Origin: Phreatobacter cathodiphilus
Lineage (GTDB): Bacteria; Pseudomonadota; Alphaproteobacteria; Rhizobiales; Phreatobacteraceae
Assembly (NCBI RefSeq): GCF_003008515.1
Contig: NZ_CP027668.1
Location: 3,513,001 to 3,577,000 of the forward strand
Length of the DNA stretch: 64,000 nt
Reading direction: 5' to 3'
This document shows positions 42,882-50,765 of the stretch, in pieces. The notes beneath the pieces are model-generated. The model made no database searches. It was not told where the DNA came from and saw nothing but the letters and a program-made list of their open reading frames with translations. The position numbers and the translations under genes were made by a program. Position 1 is the first letter of the stretch. Every line of letters starts with the position of its first letter.

Positions 42882-44078
42882 ATGGGTGCGCGCATGCAGG
42901 TAGATGGTTCAATTCAAGGCGACCTGTTCCAGCCTGCGAAATTGATAGTTCGAGATGCCCTGCTCGGCGTCGACGGCCGCACGCCGCTGATGGTGCTAGG
43001 CTGCGGTCGCAACAAACTGACTACCCGTGCAAGCGCCCAGAGCCTTTACACCTCAAGTCGGTTTCGACAATCCGTTGATATTGCAAAACAATTGAACGCG
43101 CCGTTTGTTATTCTTTCCGCCAAACACGGGATAGTCGACTCAAATGCTATACTTGAGCCTTACGATCTCGATCTGTCGATCTTGTCGGAGGATGACAGGC
43201 TGGTATGGGGTGAAAAAGCCCTCAGTGATCTGGCGGCACTTGCAAGCGGCCGCTCGATCACGGTGCTCGCGGAATCAAATTACGCTCAGCCTCTGTTACA
43301 AGCGAACAAAGCAAGGTTGGAGCCTTTAACGATCGTCTCCCCTTGGGTTGAACTTTCCCAGCCTGACCGCGACCTGTGGCTGCGGGAAGCTCATCACATG
43401 GCAGTGCGTATCCGAGATCTTGATCGCCTGTACGCATGGATTGAGGCCAAGAGGGAGGCAGCTCTTGTCTTCCCATTTGGCGACCTCTCCGCGATGACTG
43501 TACCGAAACGAGGCGTGTATCTCTTCCTTGACCCCGAAGAGCCAAACTTTCGGAAGGCGGCTCCTCGCGTCGTCCGAGTCGGGACCCACGCTGTCAGCGC
43601 TGGATCACAAGCATCGCTCCGGGCCCGACTGCGGACACATCTAGGTCCCCAGCATGAGATTGGAAATCATCGGGCTTCGATCTTTAGACTGCACGTCGGG
43701 CGCGCCATGCTAGAGGCGCGCGATGGCCCTAATCGGCTCCCCAGCTGGGGAGACGGACAAAATGCTCGGCGCAATGTCAAAGGCGCCGAACAAGACCTCG
43801 AGATTGCCGTTTCTCAGTACCTGCGTCGGTTGCAGCTCGTGCTCATCGAGGTCGATGATGAACCCAGCAAATACAGCGTCCGAGCGCACACTGAGATGCA
43901 ACTCATAGCCTTGCTCAGCGATTCGATGCGTCCCATCGACATGCCTTCACCCACTTGGCTGGGATTGCAATCTCCAGTAGCACCGATTCGACAATTGGGG
44001 CTATGGAACGTCCGCGGAATCGGAGGAAAATATGATTCGTCCGGTGTCGGTTCAGTCACCTCAATGCTCGAGGCATGA
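42882..44078 (+). CDS. DUF6884-like domain fused to GIY-YIG-like nuclease domain
   Basis: This 398-residue protein is the first gene of a three-gene cassette. The N-terminal part (about residues 33-100) reads L-G-C-G-R-N-K-L, then L-Y-T-S-S-R-F, I-L-S-A-K-H-G-I-V and E-P-Y-D-L-D-L, which matches the DUF6884/YaaA-like class. From about residue 208, G-V-Y-L-F-L and R-V-V-R-V-G-T-H, followed by L-R-A-R-L-R-T-H, resemble a GIY-YIG nuclease core. A later H-T-E-M-Q-L-I-A-L-L-S-D and S-P-T-W-L-G resemble the C-terminal part of GIY-YIG restriction nucleases. The stop codon abuts the next start. Activity is inferred. An in-frame ATG at 42894 is an alternative start. Confidence 0.62.
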   Translation: MGARMQVDGSIQGDLFQPAKLIVRDALLGVDGRTPLMVLGCGRNKLTTRASAQSLYTSSRFRQSVDIAKQLNAPFVILSAKHGIVDSNAILEPYDLDLSILSEDDRLVWGEKALSDLAALASGRSITVLAESNYAQPLLQANKARLEPLTIVSPWVELSQPDRDLWLREAHHMAVRIRDLDRLYAWIEAKREAALVFPFGDLSAMTVPKRGVYLFLDPEEPNFRKAAPRVVRVGTHAVSAGSQASLRARLRTHLGPQHEIGNHRASIFRLHVGRAMLEARDGPNRLPSWGDGQNARRNVKGAEQDLEIAVSQYLRRLQLVLIEVDDEPSKYSVRAHTEMQLIALLSDSMRPIDMPSPTWLGLQSPVAPIRQLGLWNVRGIGGKYDSSGVGSVTSMLEA

Positions 44079-45704
44079 ATGAAGTTCGACAAACTGGCTA
44101 CGGCGATCGCACGCAATCCTCGTCTACCGCGTTTTGCGTGCCATCTTTACCAGCGATTGAAATCGAACCGCCTCAACCTTGTGACCGGAGCTGGAATATC
44201 GGTGGACGCTAAGGTCCCCGCATGGAAAGAGCTGCTTCGTCGTCTAGCAGAAATCGATGATAAGCTGCCTGAGCATCTTCGTATCCATGAGGGCGCTGGT
44301 CTACAGCCCGAGTACCTTGGACAGATCATTTACCATCGATACAATCGCGCTTACGCACACTCTGATGACGTTACTCCAGACATACGATCCGCTCAGATTG
44401 AGTACAGCTGGGGTGATGCAATTCATCGGGCCATTTATCGCGATGTTGCAACAGACATAAGTGATGTCATCGTAAACCATCCATATCTGCAACAGTTGCG
44501 CGACCTTAGTAGACGCGTATCGCTTGTGATCAATTTCAATTTTGATGATCTTTTATCACATGCCATTGGCGAGCAGATTAAAGAGGGTGGCAGCAGTCTA
44601 CTTGGCAATTCACTAAGTGTCACTTGGCAACCACCTCTTACGGATCGCCCTGGAAACACTACTGTTTATCACGTGAATGGCATTTTGCCACGGGTCGACC
44701 TGAAAAAGCGCAGCCCACAACTCATTTTTACCGAGGACTCTTTTGCCGACGCACGCGCTCGGTCTCCGGGTGTTAATGCCGAGTATCTTTTCTTACGGTT
44801 TGTACAGAATACGATGCTCTTGATTGGTCACTCGCTTGCGGACACATCGCTGAAGAGCTACCTACGACAGAATCGCGACAAGAGTCCGGCAAATCATCAC
44901 TACATGGTCCACTGGATCGACGATGACAACGATTATCCCAGTCATAGGCGCGACGATATATTTGATGCAAACCTAAATCTTTATAATCTTATAACGATAT
45001 TCTTGCGCTCAGAGGAAATTCGAGAGTTCTTCTGCCTTCTTCTGTTAGATGACCGGCAATTTCGGGAAGCTGTTGAGACATTCGAACCCGATCGGCGATC
45101 AGTATATCACTACTACATTGTTGGTCCTGTCGCGGCTGGAAAGTCCACTCTCCTTGAGCATCTGCGATGCTTTGATACTTTGGAAGAGTGGACTCGCCCA
45201 CCCCCGAAAGAAATGTACCTCGCATCAGACAAGATCGGTGAAGCGGAACAGCGCGTGATCGATAGGTTTCTGAACGAGGAACTGAAAGAAAAGAACATCC
45301 GCATGCACGCCGCTGGAGTGGGCTTTCACTTCATGGACCGTGCGCCCCTTGACCTCTATGCGTTTACACCAACGCAAGAGGAGGAAAAGCGCAAATCGCG
45401 CGAACTCCGCGAGTTGGTGACCCGAAGCAAACCGCTTCAGCAAGGAGAGGTTCTGTTCGTTCATGCAGAGCCTAGCACGATAGTAAAGCGCAACATGTCG
45501 AGAGGACGACATCCCGATAAGGCTGGAAAGGAAAGCTATTTTTTGAAGCAGACGAGCAAGCTAAAGGAGGTTTACTCCCCTTCATTTGTCGTCTCAACAG
45601 ACGAACTAAACGCGAGCGAGACTGCCAGAAAGGTCGCTCGATACGCCCTGTTGGAGGAATACGCACCAACTGACCTCCAAAGCATAATATCTCGCTATGA
45701 GTGA
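44079..45704 (+). CDS. SIR2-like protein fused to a P-loop nucleotide-kinase-like domain
   Basis: This 541-residue protein has an N-terminal SIR2-like domain: G-A-G-I-S (37-41), N-F-N-F-D-D (152-157), His199 in Y-H-V-N-G, and L-I-G-H-S-L-A-D (248-255). Such domains in defence systems degrade NAD+. From about residue 344 there is a second domain with Walker A G-P-V-A-A-G-K-S-T (349-357), then F-M-D-R-A-P-L-D (418-425), like the D-R motif of deoxynucleoside and nucleotide kinases. The codon use is AT-richer than the flanking chromosome. It starts directly at the preceding stop and overlaps the next gene by 8 bases, so the three proteins are probably made together. Confidence 0.75.
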   Translation: MKFDKLATAIARNPRLPRFACHLYQRLKSNRLNLVTGAGISVDAKVPAWKELLRRLAEIDDKLPEHLRIHEGAGLQPEYLGQIIYHRYNRAYAHSDDVTPDIRSAQIEYSWGDAIHRAIYRDVATDISDVIVNHPYLQQLRDLSRRVSLVINFNFDDLLSHAIGEQIKEGGSSLLGNSLSVTWQPPLTDRPGNTTVYHVNGILPRVDLKKRSPQLIFTEDSFADARARSPGVNAEYLFLRFVQNTMLLIGHSLADTSLKSYLRQNRDKSPANHHYMVHWIDDDNDYPSHRRDDIFDANLNLYNLITIFLRSEEIREFFCLLLLDDRQFREAVETFEPDRRSVYHYYIVGPVAAGKSTLLEHLRCFDTLEEWTRPPPKEMYLASDKIGEAEQRVIDRFLNEELKEKNIRMHAAGVGFHFMDRAPLDLYAFTPTQEEEKRKSRELRELVTRSKPLQQGEVLFVHAEPSTIVKRNMSRGRHPDKAGKESYFLKQTSKLKEVYSPSFVVSTDELNASETARKVARYALLEEYAPTDLQSIISRYE

Positions 45705-46161
45705 CCACCGGAATCAACTGCGAATCTACCTAGCTGCGCCTCTCTTCAACGACATGGAACGCAGTTTCAATGCTCGTCTCGCTGCGCTTTTGGAACCATT
45801 TTCCGATGTTTTTTTGCCGCAGCGCGACGGCAAGCTAATGCGCGATCTGGTGCGACAGGGCATGGCACTGGAGTCGGCGCGCCAATTGGTCTTTGAAGCT
45901 GACATTGATGCGCTGAAGCGCTGCAGTCACGTCGTGGCGGTGTTGGATGGGCGGACCGTTGACGAAGGAGTGGCGTTCGAAATCGGCTACGCGCGCGCAC
46001 TGAACAAGTTTTGCATCGGCCTGAAAACTGACGATCGTGCTCTGCTCCCGTCTGGTGACAATCCGATGATCTTAGCGGGATGTCATGAGATGTTCGGTAG
46101 CGTGGTAGCGCTTGTCGACTACCTGCGGAACGACGACGCTTGGATGCGGAGCACGGGCTAG
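45697..46161 (+). CDS. Nucleoside 2-deoxyribosyltransferase
   Basis: This 154-residue protein has the nucleoside 2-deoxyribosyltransferase fold. Y-L-A-A-P-L-F (11-17) forms the first strand, A-V-L-D-G-R-T-V-D-E-G (81-91) is the ribose-binding loop, and F-E-I-G-Y-A-R-A-L (94-102) supplies Glu95 as the probable catalytic nucleophile. These enzymes cleave or exchange the base of deoxynucleosides. Related domains act as toxins in some retron defence systems. The start lies 8 bases inside the SIR2 gene, so translation is coupled. It is the third gene of the cassette. Confidence 0.85.
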   Translation: MSDHRNQLRIYLAAPLFNDMERSFNARLAALLEPFSDVFLPQRDGKLMRDLVRQGMALESARQLVFEADIDALKRCSHVVAVLDGRTVDEGVAFEIGYARALNKFCIGLKTDDRALLPSGDNPMILAGCHEMFGSVVALVDYLRNDDAWMRSTG

Positions 46162-46248
46162 CTTTCGGCGAGGCCCACACACCGTCGCGCACTCAACGCC
46201 TTCTGGCAGCTTGGCCTGATTTCGCCCCCTCCTTTTTGGAAGTTCCCT

Positions 46249-46260
46249 TGCCAATTGGCA
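46249..46260. promoter_or_regulatory. Perfect 12-bp palindrome upstream of the serine recombinase
   Basis: TGCCAATTGGCA is fully self-complementary. It lies 76 bases upstream of the recombinase start and next to the larger dyad at 46266-46289. It may be part of a recombination site or operator. Confidence 0.4.
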
Positions 46261-46265
46261 GGCTC

Positions 46266-46289
46266 GTCAACGTGCATTGGCATGTTGAC
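46266..46289. promoter_or_regulatory. Inverted repeat, candidate res site or operator of the serine recombinase
   Basis: GTCAACGTGC and GCATGTTGAC form 10-bp arms with one mismatch around ATTG. The site lies 48 bases upstream of the recombinase start. Resolvases often act on dyads just upstream of their own gene, so it may be both recombination site and operator. Confidence 0.45.
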
Positions 46290-46336
46290 GGAGGGACCTA
46301 ACTTCATAAGATCGCTTCTGTTTTAAGGAGCGGCTA

Positions 46337-47005
46337 GTGACCGTCTATGGATACCTGCGGGTCAGCACCGCCCGCCAAGCCGATGAAGGCCACAGCCTGG
46401 AGGTGCAACGCCGCCAGATCGAGGGCTATGCCTTGATGAAGGGCTTAGTGGTTGAGCAATGGGTCGTCGAAGAGGGCGTGTCGGGAGCCATCCCTGTCGC
46501 GAAGCGGACGCTGGGCGGGCCCATGTTCTCGGCGCTCCGCAGCGGAGACGTGCTGATCGCGGCCAAGCTCGATCGCTTGTTTCGTTCTGCCTTGGACGCG
46601 TTAGGGGTTGTCGAACGCCTTGGCGAAATGAATGTGCGCCTACACTTGCTCGACCTCGGGGGCGACATCGCGGGCAGCGGACTTGGCAAGCTGTTTCTCA
46701 CCATCGTTGCAGCGTTTGCCGAGGCAGAGCGCGATCGGCTCCGCGAACGGGTGTCCGCAGTCAAGGCGGACCAGCGCCAGAAGGGGCGCTATCTCGGGGG
46801 CATCCTACCGTTCGGCTATAGGGTGGAGGACGGTGGCTTGATCCCTGCGACAGACCATTTCGCCATTCAAGAGATCAGACATCTCAGTCGAAGTGGAAAG
46901 ACCCTCAGGCAGATTGCGCGCGAAATGGACGCCAAAGGCGTGCGGATTAGCCATGCTGGCGTCGCGAAAATCCTTCGGCGAGAGGACAGCGCCCAAGCCA
47001 GATAA
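46337..47005 (+). CDS. Serine recombinase (resolvase/invertase family)
   Basis: This 222-residue protein has the catalytic domain of small serine recombinases: Y-G-Y-L-R-V-S-T with the nucleophilic serine near residue 9, then A-A-K-L-D-R-L-F-R-S and A-F-A-E-A-E-R-D-R-L-R-E-R. A short C-terminal helix-turn-helix follows (T-L-R-Q-I-A-R-E-M-D). The start is a GTG with AAGGAG 6 bases upstream. It lies beside two palindromes and an HUH Rep-like gene, which suggests a mobile element nested in the island. Confidence 0.9.
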   Translation: MTVYGYLRVSTARQADEGHSLEVQRRQIEGYALMKGLVVEQWVVEEGVSGAIPVAKRTLGGPMFSALRSGDVLIAAKLDRLFRSALDALGVVERLGEMNVRLHLLDLGGDIAGSGLGKLFLTIVAAFAEAERDRLRERVSAVKADQRQKGRYLGGILPFGYRVEDGGLIPATDHFAIQEIRHLSRSGKTLRQIAREMDAKGVRISHAGVAKILRREDSAQAR

Positions 47006-47247
47006 TACCGATTGACAGAATGACATGCTCGTGGCATTCTAGCCTTGTGATGGCAACCGAGAGTTCGAGCCGTCACTGGACTTCGGGATCGCCGCAACGG
47101 CACTCGCCCCCGAATCCCTCACCATCGCGCCGCCGCCCGTGGAGCTGAGCCTCCGCGGGGGCTGCGCATTGACCTCAGCACCGCGACGACCCGCCCGCTC
47201 CAGCGGCCGCCTTGTCGCGCCTATTCATCAGGAGATCCGACTCGATC

Positions 47248-47793
47248 ATGACCAATATCGCCCGACTTCGCTGCAACCCGCCCCTCGCGTCGCCGCTCGA
47301 ACTCAAGAGACTTCTCGTTGAGACGCTTTCCGAGCGCCGATACGCCTTCTTCATCACCGCCGATCTGCACGGGCCTCGCACTTTCGATCCGATCAGAGAT
47401 CGGCTTCGCGAATGGCGTAACCGCGTGAATCGATATTACGGTGGGCGACGCGCAGTATCGCCGCACCGTCGCGCCCGCCGAATGGACGGACTAGTGTTCT
47501 TCGAACGCGGCGCGTTGAGAAACTCCCCGCACGTCCATCTGGTCCTCGACGCACCGAAGCTCGCAGAACCGACGGACTTTCCGCTCACAGCGGCAGCGAT
47601 CTGGTCGTCGCAGTACCCCGCGCCCACTCAGATCATCCGCCCGTATCGAGCCGTCACCAGCGGCGGCAAGATGCAGGTTGATCGGATACGGGACTCGCCC
47701 GACGACACGGCGCGGGTGCTGCATTACGTCCTGAAAGAAACCGAACGGCCGCATCCCGACGCTGAGCCTTTCGTCCACATCGAAGATATTTAA
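47248..47793 (+). CDS. HUH endonuclease, rolling-circle Rep-like protein
   Basis: This 181-residue protein carries three motifs in the order expected of a single-tyrosine HUH endonuclease: F-F-I-T-A-D (34-39), H-V-H-L-V-L with metal-binding His95 and His97, and H-Y-V-L-K with candidate nucleophile Tyr160 and Lys163. Such proteins nick DNA to start rolling-circle replication or transposition. The ATG at 47248 was chosen because AGGAG lies upstream, although the distance is long. It follows the serine recombinase by 242 bases. Whether it is active cannot be told. Confidence 0.62.
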   Translation: MTNIARLRCNPPLASPLELKRLLVETLSERRYAFFITADLHGPRTFDPIRDRLREWRNRVNRYYGGRRAVSPHRRARRMDGLVFFERGALRNSPHVHLVLDAPKLAEPTDFPLTAAAIWSSQYPAPTQIIRPYRAVTSGGKMQVDRIRDSPDDTARVLHYVLKETERPHPDAEPFVHIEDI

Positions 47794-48038
47794 TGCGTGG
47801 GGGGACCCGGGCCCCCACGACCTCCTCACCTTTCAGCGACCTAGCTACCTGGGGTGATTTTTTTGACCGAGCATCGATCCGCTCGCCGTTGGTGTCCTAC
47901 GGACCCGACGTTGTAATATTATATCCAAGCGCCGAAATTGACGCCTCCGAAATAGACCGACCCAAGCGCGACACCATCCGGGAGCGACACCAGCTTATCT
48001 CTAGCAATCATCCAGATAGAGCCGCGACATCTAAATAA
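47793..48038 (+). CDS. Hypothetical small protein
   Basis: This 81-residue frame starts at an ATG that overlaps the stop of the HUH gene as TAATG, a common sign of translational coupling. The sequence Y-G-P-D-V-V-I-L-Y-P-S-A-E-I-D shows a hydrophobic strand but no known domain. The 3' end overlaps the convergent Rad50-like gene by 8 bases. It may be a real small partner or chance. Confidence 0.3.
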   Translation: MRGGTRAPTTSSPFSDLATWGDFFDRASIRSPLVSYGPDVVILYPSAEIDASEIDRPKRDTIRERHQLISSNHPDRAATSK

Positions 48039-50529
48039 GATCGAGCCTACGATAGTATCTCAGCTGATTTGAAGCAGGGTCGCGCCATCGAAAACAGTCC
48101 GCCAAGTGGTCTATACTCTGCACGACACCCAACAAAGCGTAGGCACTAAATGGAGTACCTGCACCCGTCTCATAGTGGCTGACATAATTGGCCATGACAG
48201 ACGGCATGTGGTGGTTCTGCAGGTCGGTAAGCTGCTGGGCGGTGAGAACGCAGCGTCCCGCCGCGTGGTATAAAGAGACCGCCGCCGTGATCGCATCGAT
48301 ATAGGTTGACAGAGTCCGCTTGTCACCCCGCGTTGCATAATCGGGCGGAACGGGAATCTCCAGACGGCTGATTATCTGACCGAGCTTGTATTCGAGGTAC
48401 TGCCGTACGAACGGCTCCCCGATATCTATCTGCCCAGCGTTCAAATACTGTTCAGCCTGCGCCTTAAGGCGATCCGCCTGCTGCGCCGCGATCATAATTC
48501 GCCCACGGGGAGGCATGCCCTGAAGCTTCTGGTGATGCCATTCGGTCGTGCCATTGAGTCGATCGAAATACTTCTCAAGGCTCGTATCATGGCTGAGAAT
48601 AATGAATTGAAGCCCGTCGGGAACACCGTGAGCGGCGCCAAACCGCAGTTTCGTTCGGATCGTATCCATTAGACTGAATTGATGCCCGGCGTCGAAACTT
48701 GAAGTCACGTCGTCTAGAACCATAAAGCGAGGAACGCCCCGGTGCCGAGTGGCAGCGGCCATGAAGATGGAGGCAGCGACAGCGTTGCGGTAGCTTTCCG
48801 ACAACAGCGCCCGTGCGCTTTGGTTTGGAAGGCCGAAGAAGTCGGCGAGTTTCAAATCCACCTGCTCGGTATTTTGGGCTCGATTCAACGTTGGTCGCAC
48901 GTCGGGACCGCCGCGCATAAGATGCCCGAAAAGCTCCTGACAACTGGCCTGAATGTCCGTGATGCGCGCATTTGCCAGCGAGCTTTCCGCCGTAGCAAAC
49001 TGCCCAGCTACGTTCGTGATAAACGTCTTCCAGCGATTAAGCTTTGCGAGCTTGATCCGCTTTGCGGCGAGCGACGGAAAGGCCCGCTCATATTCACCCA
49101 CGGCGTTGCGGAATTGTTTGGCCTGTCCAAGGGTGCGGGTTACGGCGACCAGCGACGGCGGCAGACTCGCCTGTAGCTGTTCGCGCTCAACAGCAACGGC
49201 TTCGAGCACGGTAACTCGCCTCGATTCGAGCACAGCAAGGGCATCTCTTGCACGTTCCAGGTCCACCGTCGAAACCGAAGATTGGCGTGCGGCGAGCGTC
49301 AGAAGCGGCGCTATTCGATCAACATCCGCGACGCCAAGACGAACCTGCTCTTCAAGCTGCCGAAGCTTGCCAACGCATCCCGCAATCGGCACTCGCCGGT
49401 TCAGGTCCGCGTCGAGCTGCTCCGCCTCATCATAAAGCGAAATCTTCGCTTTCAGTTGCGCCTGAAGCGGCTCGTCGCCAGCCTTTTCACAGACTGGGCA
49501 TACCTTTGGATCGTGCCAGTCCGTACTGTTCACCGCCGCGAGCGCGTGTTTCAGCAATGCGTGCAGGCTTGCAGCGCCCACTTTGCGCATCGCATCGTCC
49601 CGCCCCTTGGCGGTCGCCACCAGTGCCTCGATCTCGGCGACTTCCTCCGCCGAGACCTGCAAACTGCTGAGTGTTGTGACGGCAGTGTCGAGTGCGTCGA
49701 GGGTTTTCCGCGCCGAACCGCCTTCTTCTCGATCGACGACTTTCTCAGCAGCGGCAAAATCGAAGTCCATCACCGAGGTGTCAGCGAGCAACGGCGCGAG
49801 CAGTGCGATGCCTGCCAGTCCTGCCGCAACCTCCCCTTTCAGCACGGCAAGGTCCGCTATCTCGCCGTGTGTTGCGCCGGTTACCTCCTGGTGTGCGGCC
49901 AGAATGCGCTGTTCAACAGCCCCCAACGCGCGATCTTCGGCAGCGACTTCCGCATCGAGCGCGGACAGACCAAAATCGCTGTTGAGATTGCGGGTATTCC
50001 TGGCCCCGTCGAGCGCCTGCCGGAGCTGTGAGTATCGGCTCATGCCGATCAGAGAGGCGAAGGAGCGCCCCCGCTCCAGTGCCGAGCAGTCCACAAGGGA
50101 AGCGAAGCGTGGGTAATCGACCAGCACGAAATCCTCGCATAGATCGGCGAGGAAGGAGTGGGGATCAGCATGGCCGGAAGGAGACGTGACGACCCGTCCA
50201 CCCGCCGCCGTTCGGGTGACGGTGATCGACACATCGGGCGTCCCGTCATCGCTCTTGAAAACAAGGGCTACCGTCGCCTGTTGCGCCGGATGAAACTTGT
50301 TAACGATATAGTTGGCCCCCTGTTCGGCGTCCTGCATCCCTTCCAGGCGCGGCACCGTGCCGTGCAGGGCGAAGTGAAGTGCTTCGAAGATCGAGCTTTT
50401 ACCGACCCCGTTGGGCGCATGGACGGAATTGACGGCATCGTGCTTGAACTTCAGCACGAGGGGATCGCCGTCATTGTTGATGCCACGAAATCCCTCGATG
50501 GCGGCGGAGGCGAGGAAATACCGGCTCAT
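48031..50529 (-). CDS. Rad50/SMC-like AAA ATPase linked to the Type III R-M operon
   Basis: This 832-residue ATPase has Walker A A-P-N-G-V-G-K-S-S (38-46), a long helical middle, a zinc-hook-like C-P-V-C (344-347), an ABC-type signature L-L-S-E-S (575-579) and Walker B F-M-V-L-D-D (602-607). This is the Rad50/RloC plan of a DNA-binding coiled-coil ATPase. A C-terminal extension of about 150 residues has no recognised domain. It is the last gene of an operon of mod, res, a 71-aa protein and this ATPase, with a 4-base overlap to the 71-aa gene. It may sense DNA ends or act with the R-M enzymes. Confidence 0.82.
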   Translation of the reverse strand: MSRYFLASAAIEGFRGINNDGDPLVLKFKHDAVNSVHAPNGVGKSSIFEALHFALHGTVPRLEGMQDAEQGANYIVNKFHPAQQATVALVFKSDDGTPDVSITVTRTAAGGRVVTSPSGHADPHSFLADLCEDFVLVDYPRFASLVDCSALERGRSFASLIGMSRYSQLRQALDGARNTRNLNSDFGLSALDAEVAAEDRALGAVEQRILAAHQEVTGATHGEIADLAVLKGEVAAGLAGIALLAPLLADTSVMDFDFAAAEKVVDREEGGSARKTLDALDTAVTTLSSLQVSAEEVAEIEALVATAKGRDDAMRKVGAASLHALLKHALAAVNSTDWHDPKVCPVCEKAGDEPLQAQLKAKISLYDEAEQLDADLNRRVPIAGCVGKLRQLEEQVRLGVADVDRIAPLLTLAARQSSVSTVDLERARDALAVLESRRVTVLEAVAVEREQLQASLPPSLVAVTRTLGQAKQFRNAVGEYERAFPSLAAKRIKLAKLNRWKTFITNVAGQFATAESSLANARITDIQASCQELFGHLMRGGPDVRPTLNRAQNTEQVDLKLADFFGLPNQSARALLSESYRNAVAASIFMAAATRHRGVPRFMVLDDVTSSFDAGHQFSLMDTIRTKLRFGAAHGVPDGLQFIILSHDTSLEKYFDRLNGTTEWHHQKLQGMPPRGRIMIAAQQADRLKAQAEQYLNAGQIDIGEPFVRQYLEYKLGQIISRLEIPVPPDYATRGDKRTLSTYIDAITAAVSLYHAAGRCVLTAQQLTDLQNHHMPSVMANYVSHYETGAGTPFSAYALLGVVQSIDHLADCFRWRDPASNQLRYYRRLDLI

Positions 50530-50741
50530 TCCGCAGGCCCTTCCGGCAGGCCGTCGAGCGCGGCGAGGACCGCCCCGTTGAACTCTTGAACGGCCTGACG
50601 GGTGCGGGTCGCATCACCGTCGCGCGCCAGCAGCGCTAGATTGTCGAAAAGAATGCGGGCGCAATCGGCATCGATGCGCTCCGCTTCCGCCCGGAAACGG
50701 GCAAGGTTGTCCGAGAATGACAATGCCGGATCAAATTCCAT
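50526..50741 (-). CDS. Small conserved-context protein, function unknown
   Basis: This 71-residue protein is acidic and helical (L-A-R-F-R-A-E-A-E-R-I-D-A-D-C-A-R-I-L-F). It shows no known motif. It lies between res (24 bases after its stop) and the Rad50-like ATPase, overlapping the ATPase start by 4 bases (ATGA). That coupling supports a real gene. It could be an adaptor of the ATPase. Confidence 0.65.
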   Translation of the reverse strand: MEFDPALSFSDNLARFRAEAERIDADCARILFDNLALLARDGDATRTRQAVQEFNGAVLAALDGLPEGPAE

Positions 50742-50765
50742 ACGCCCCCCCCCAATACCGCGTCG

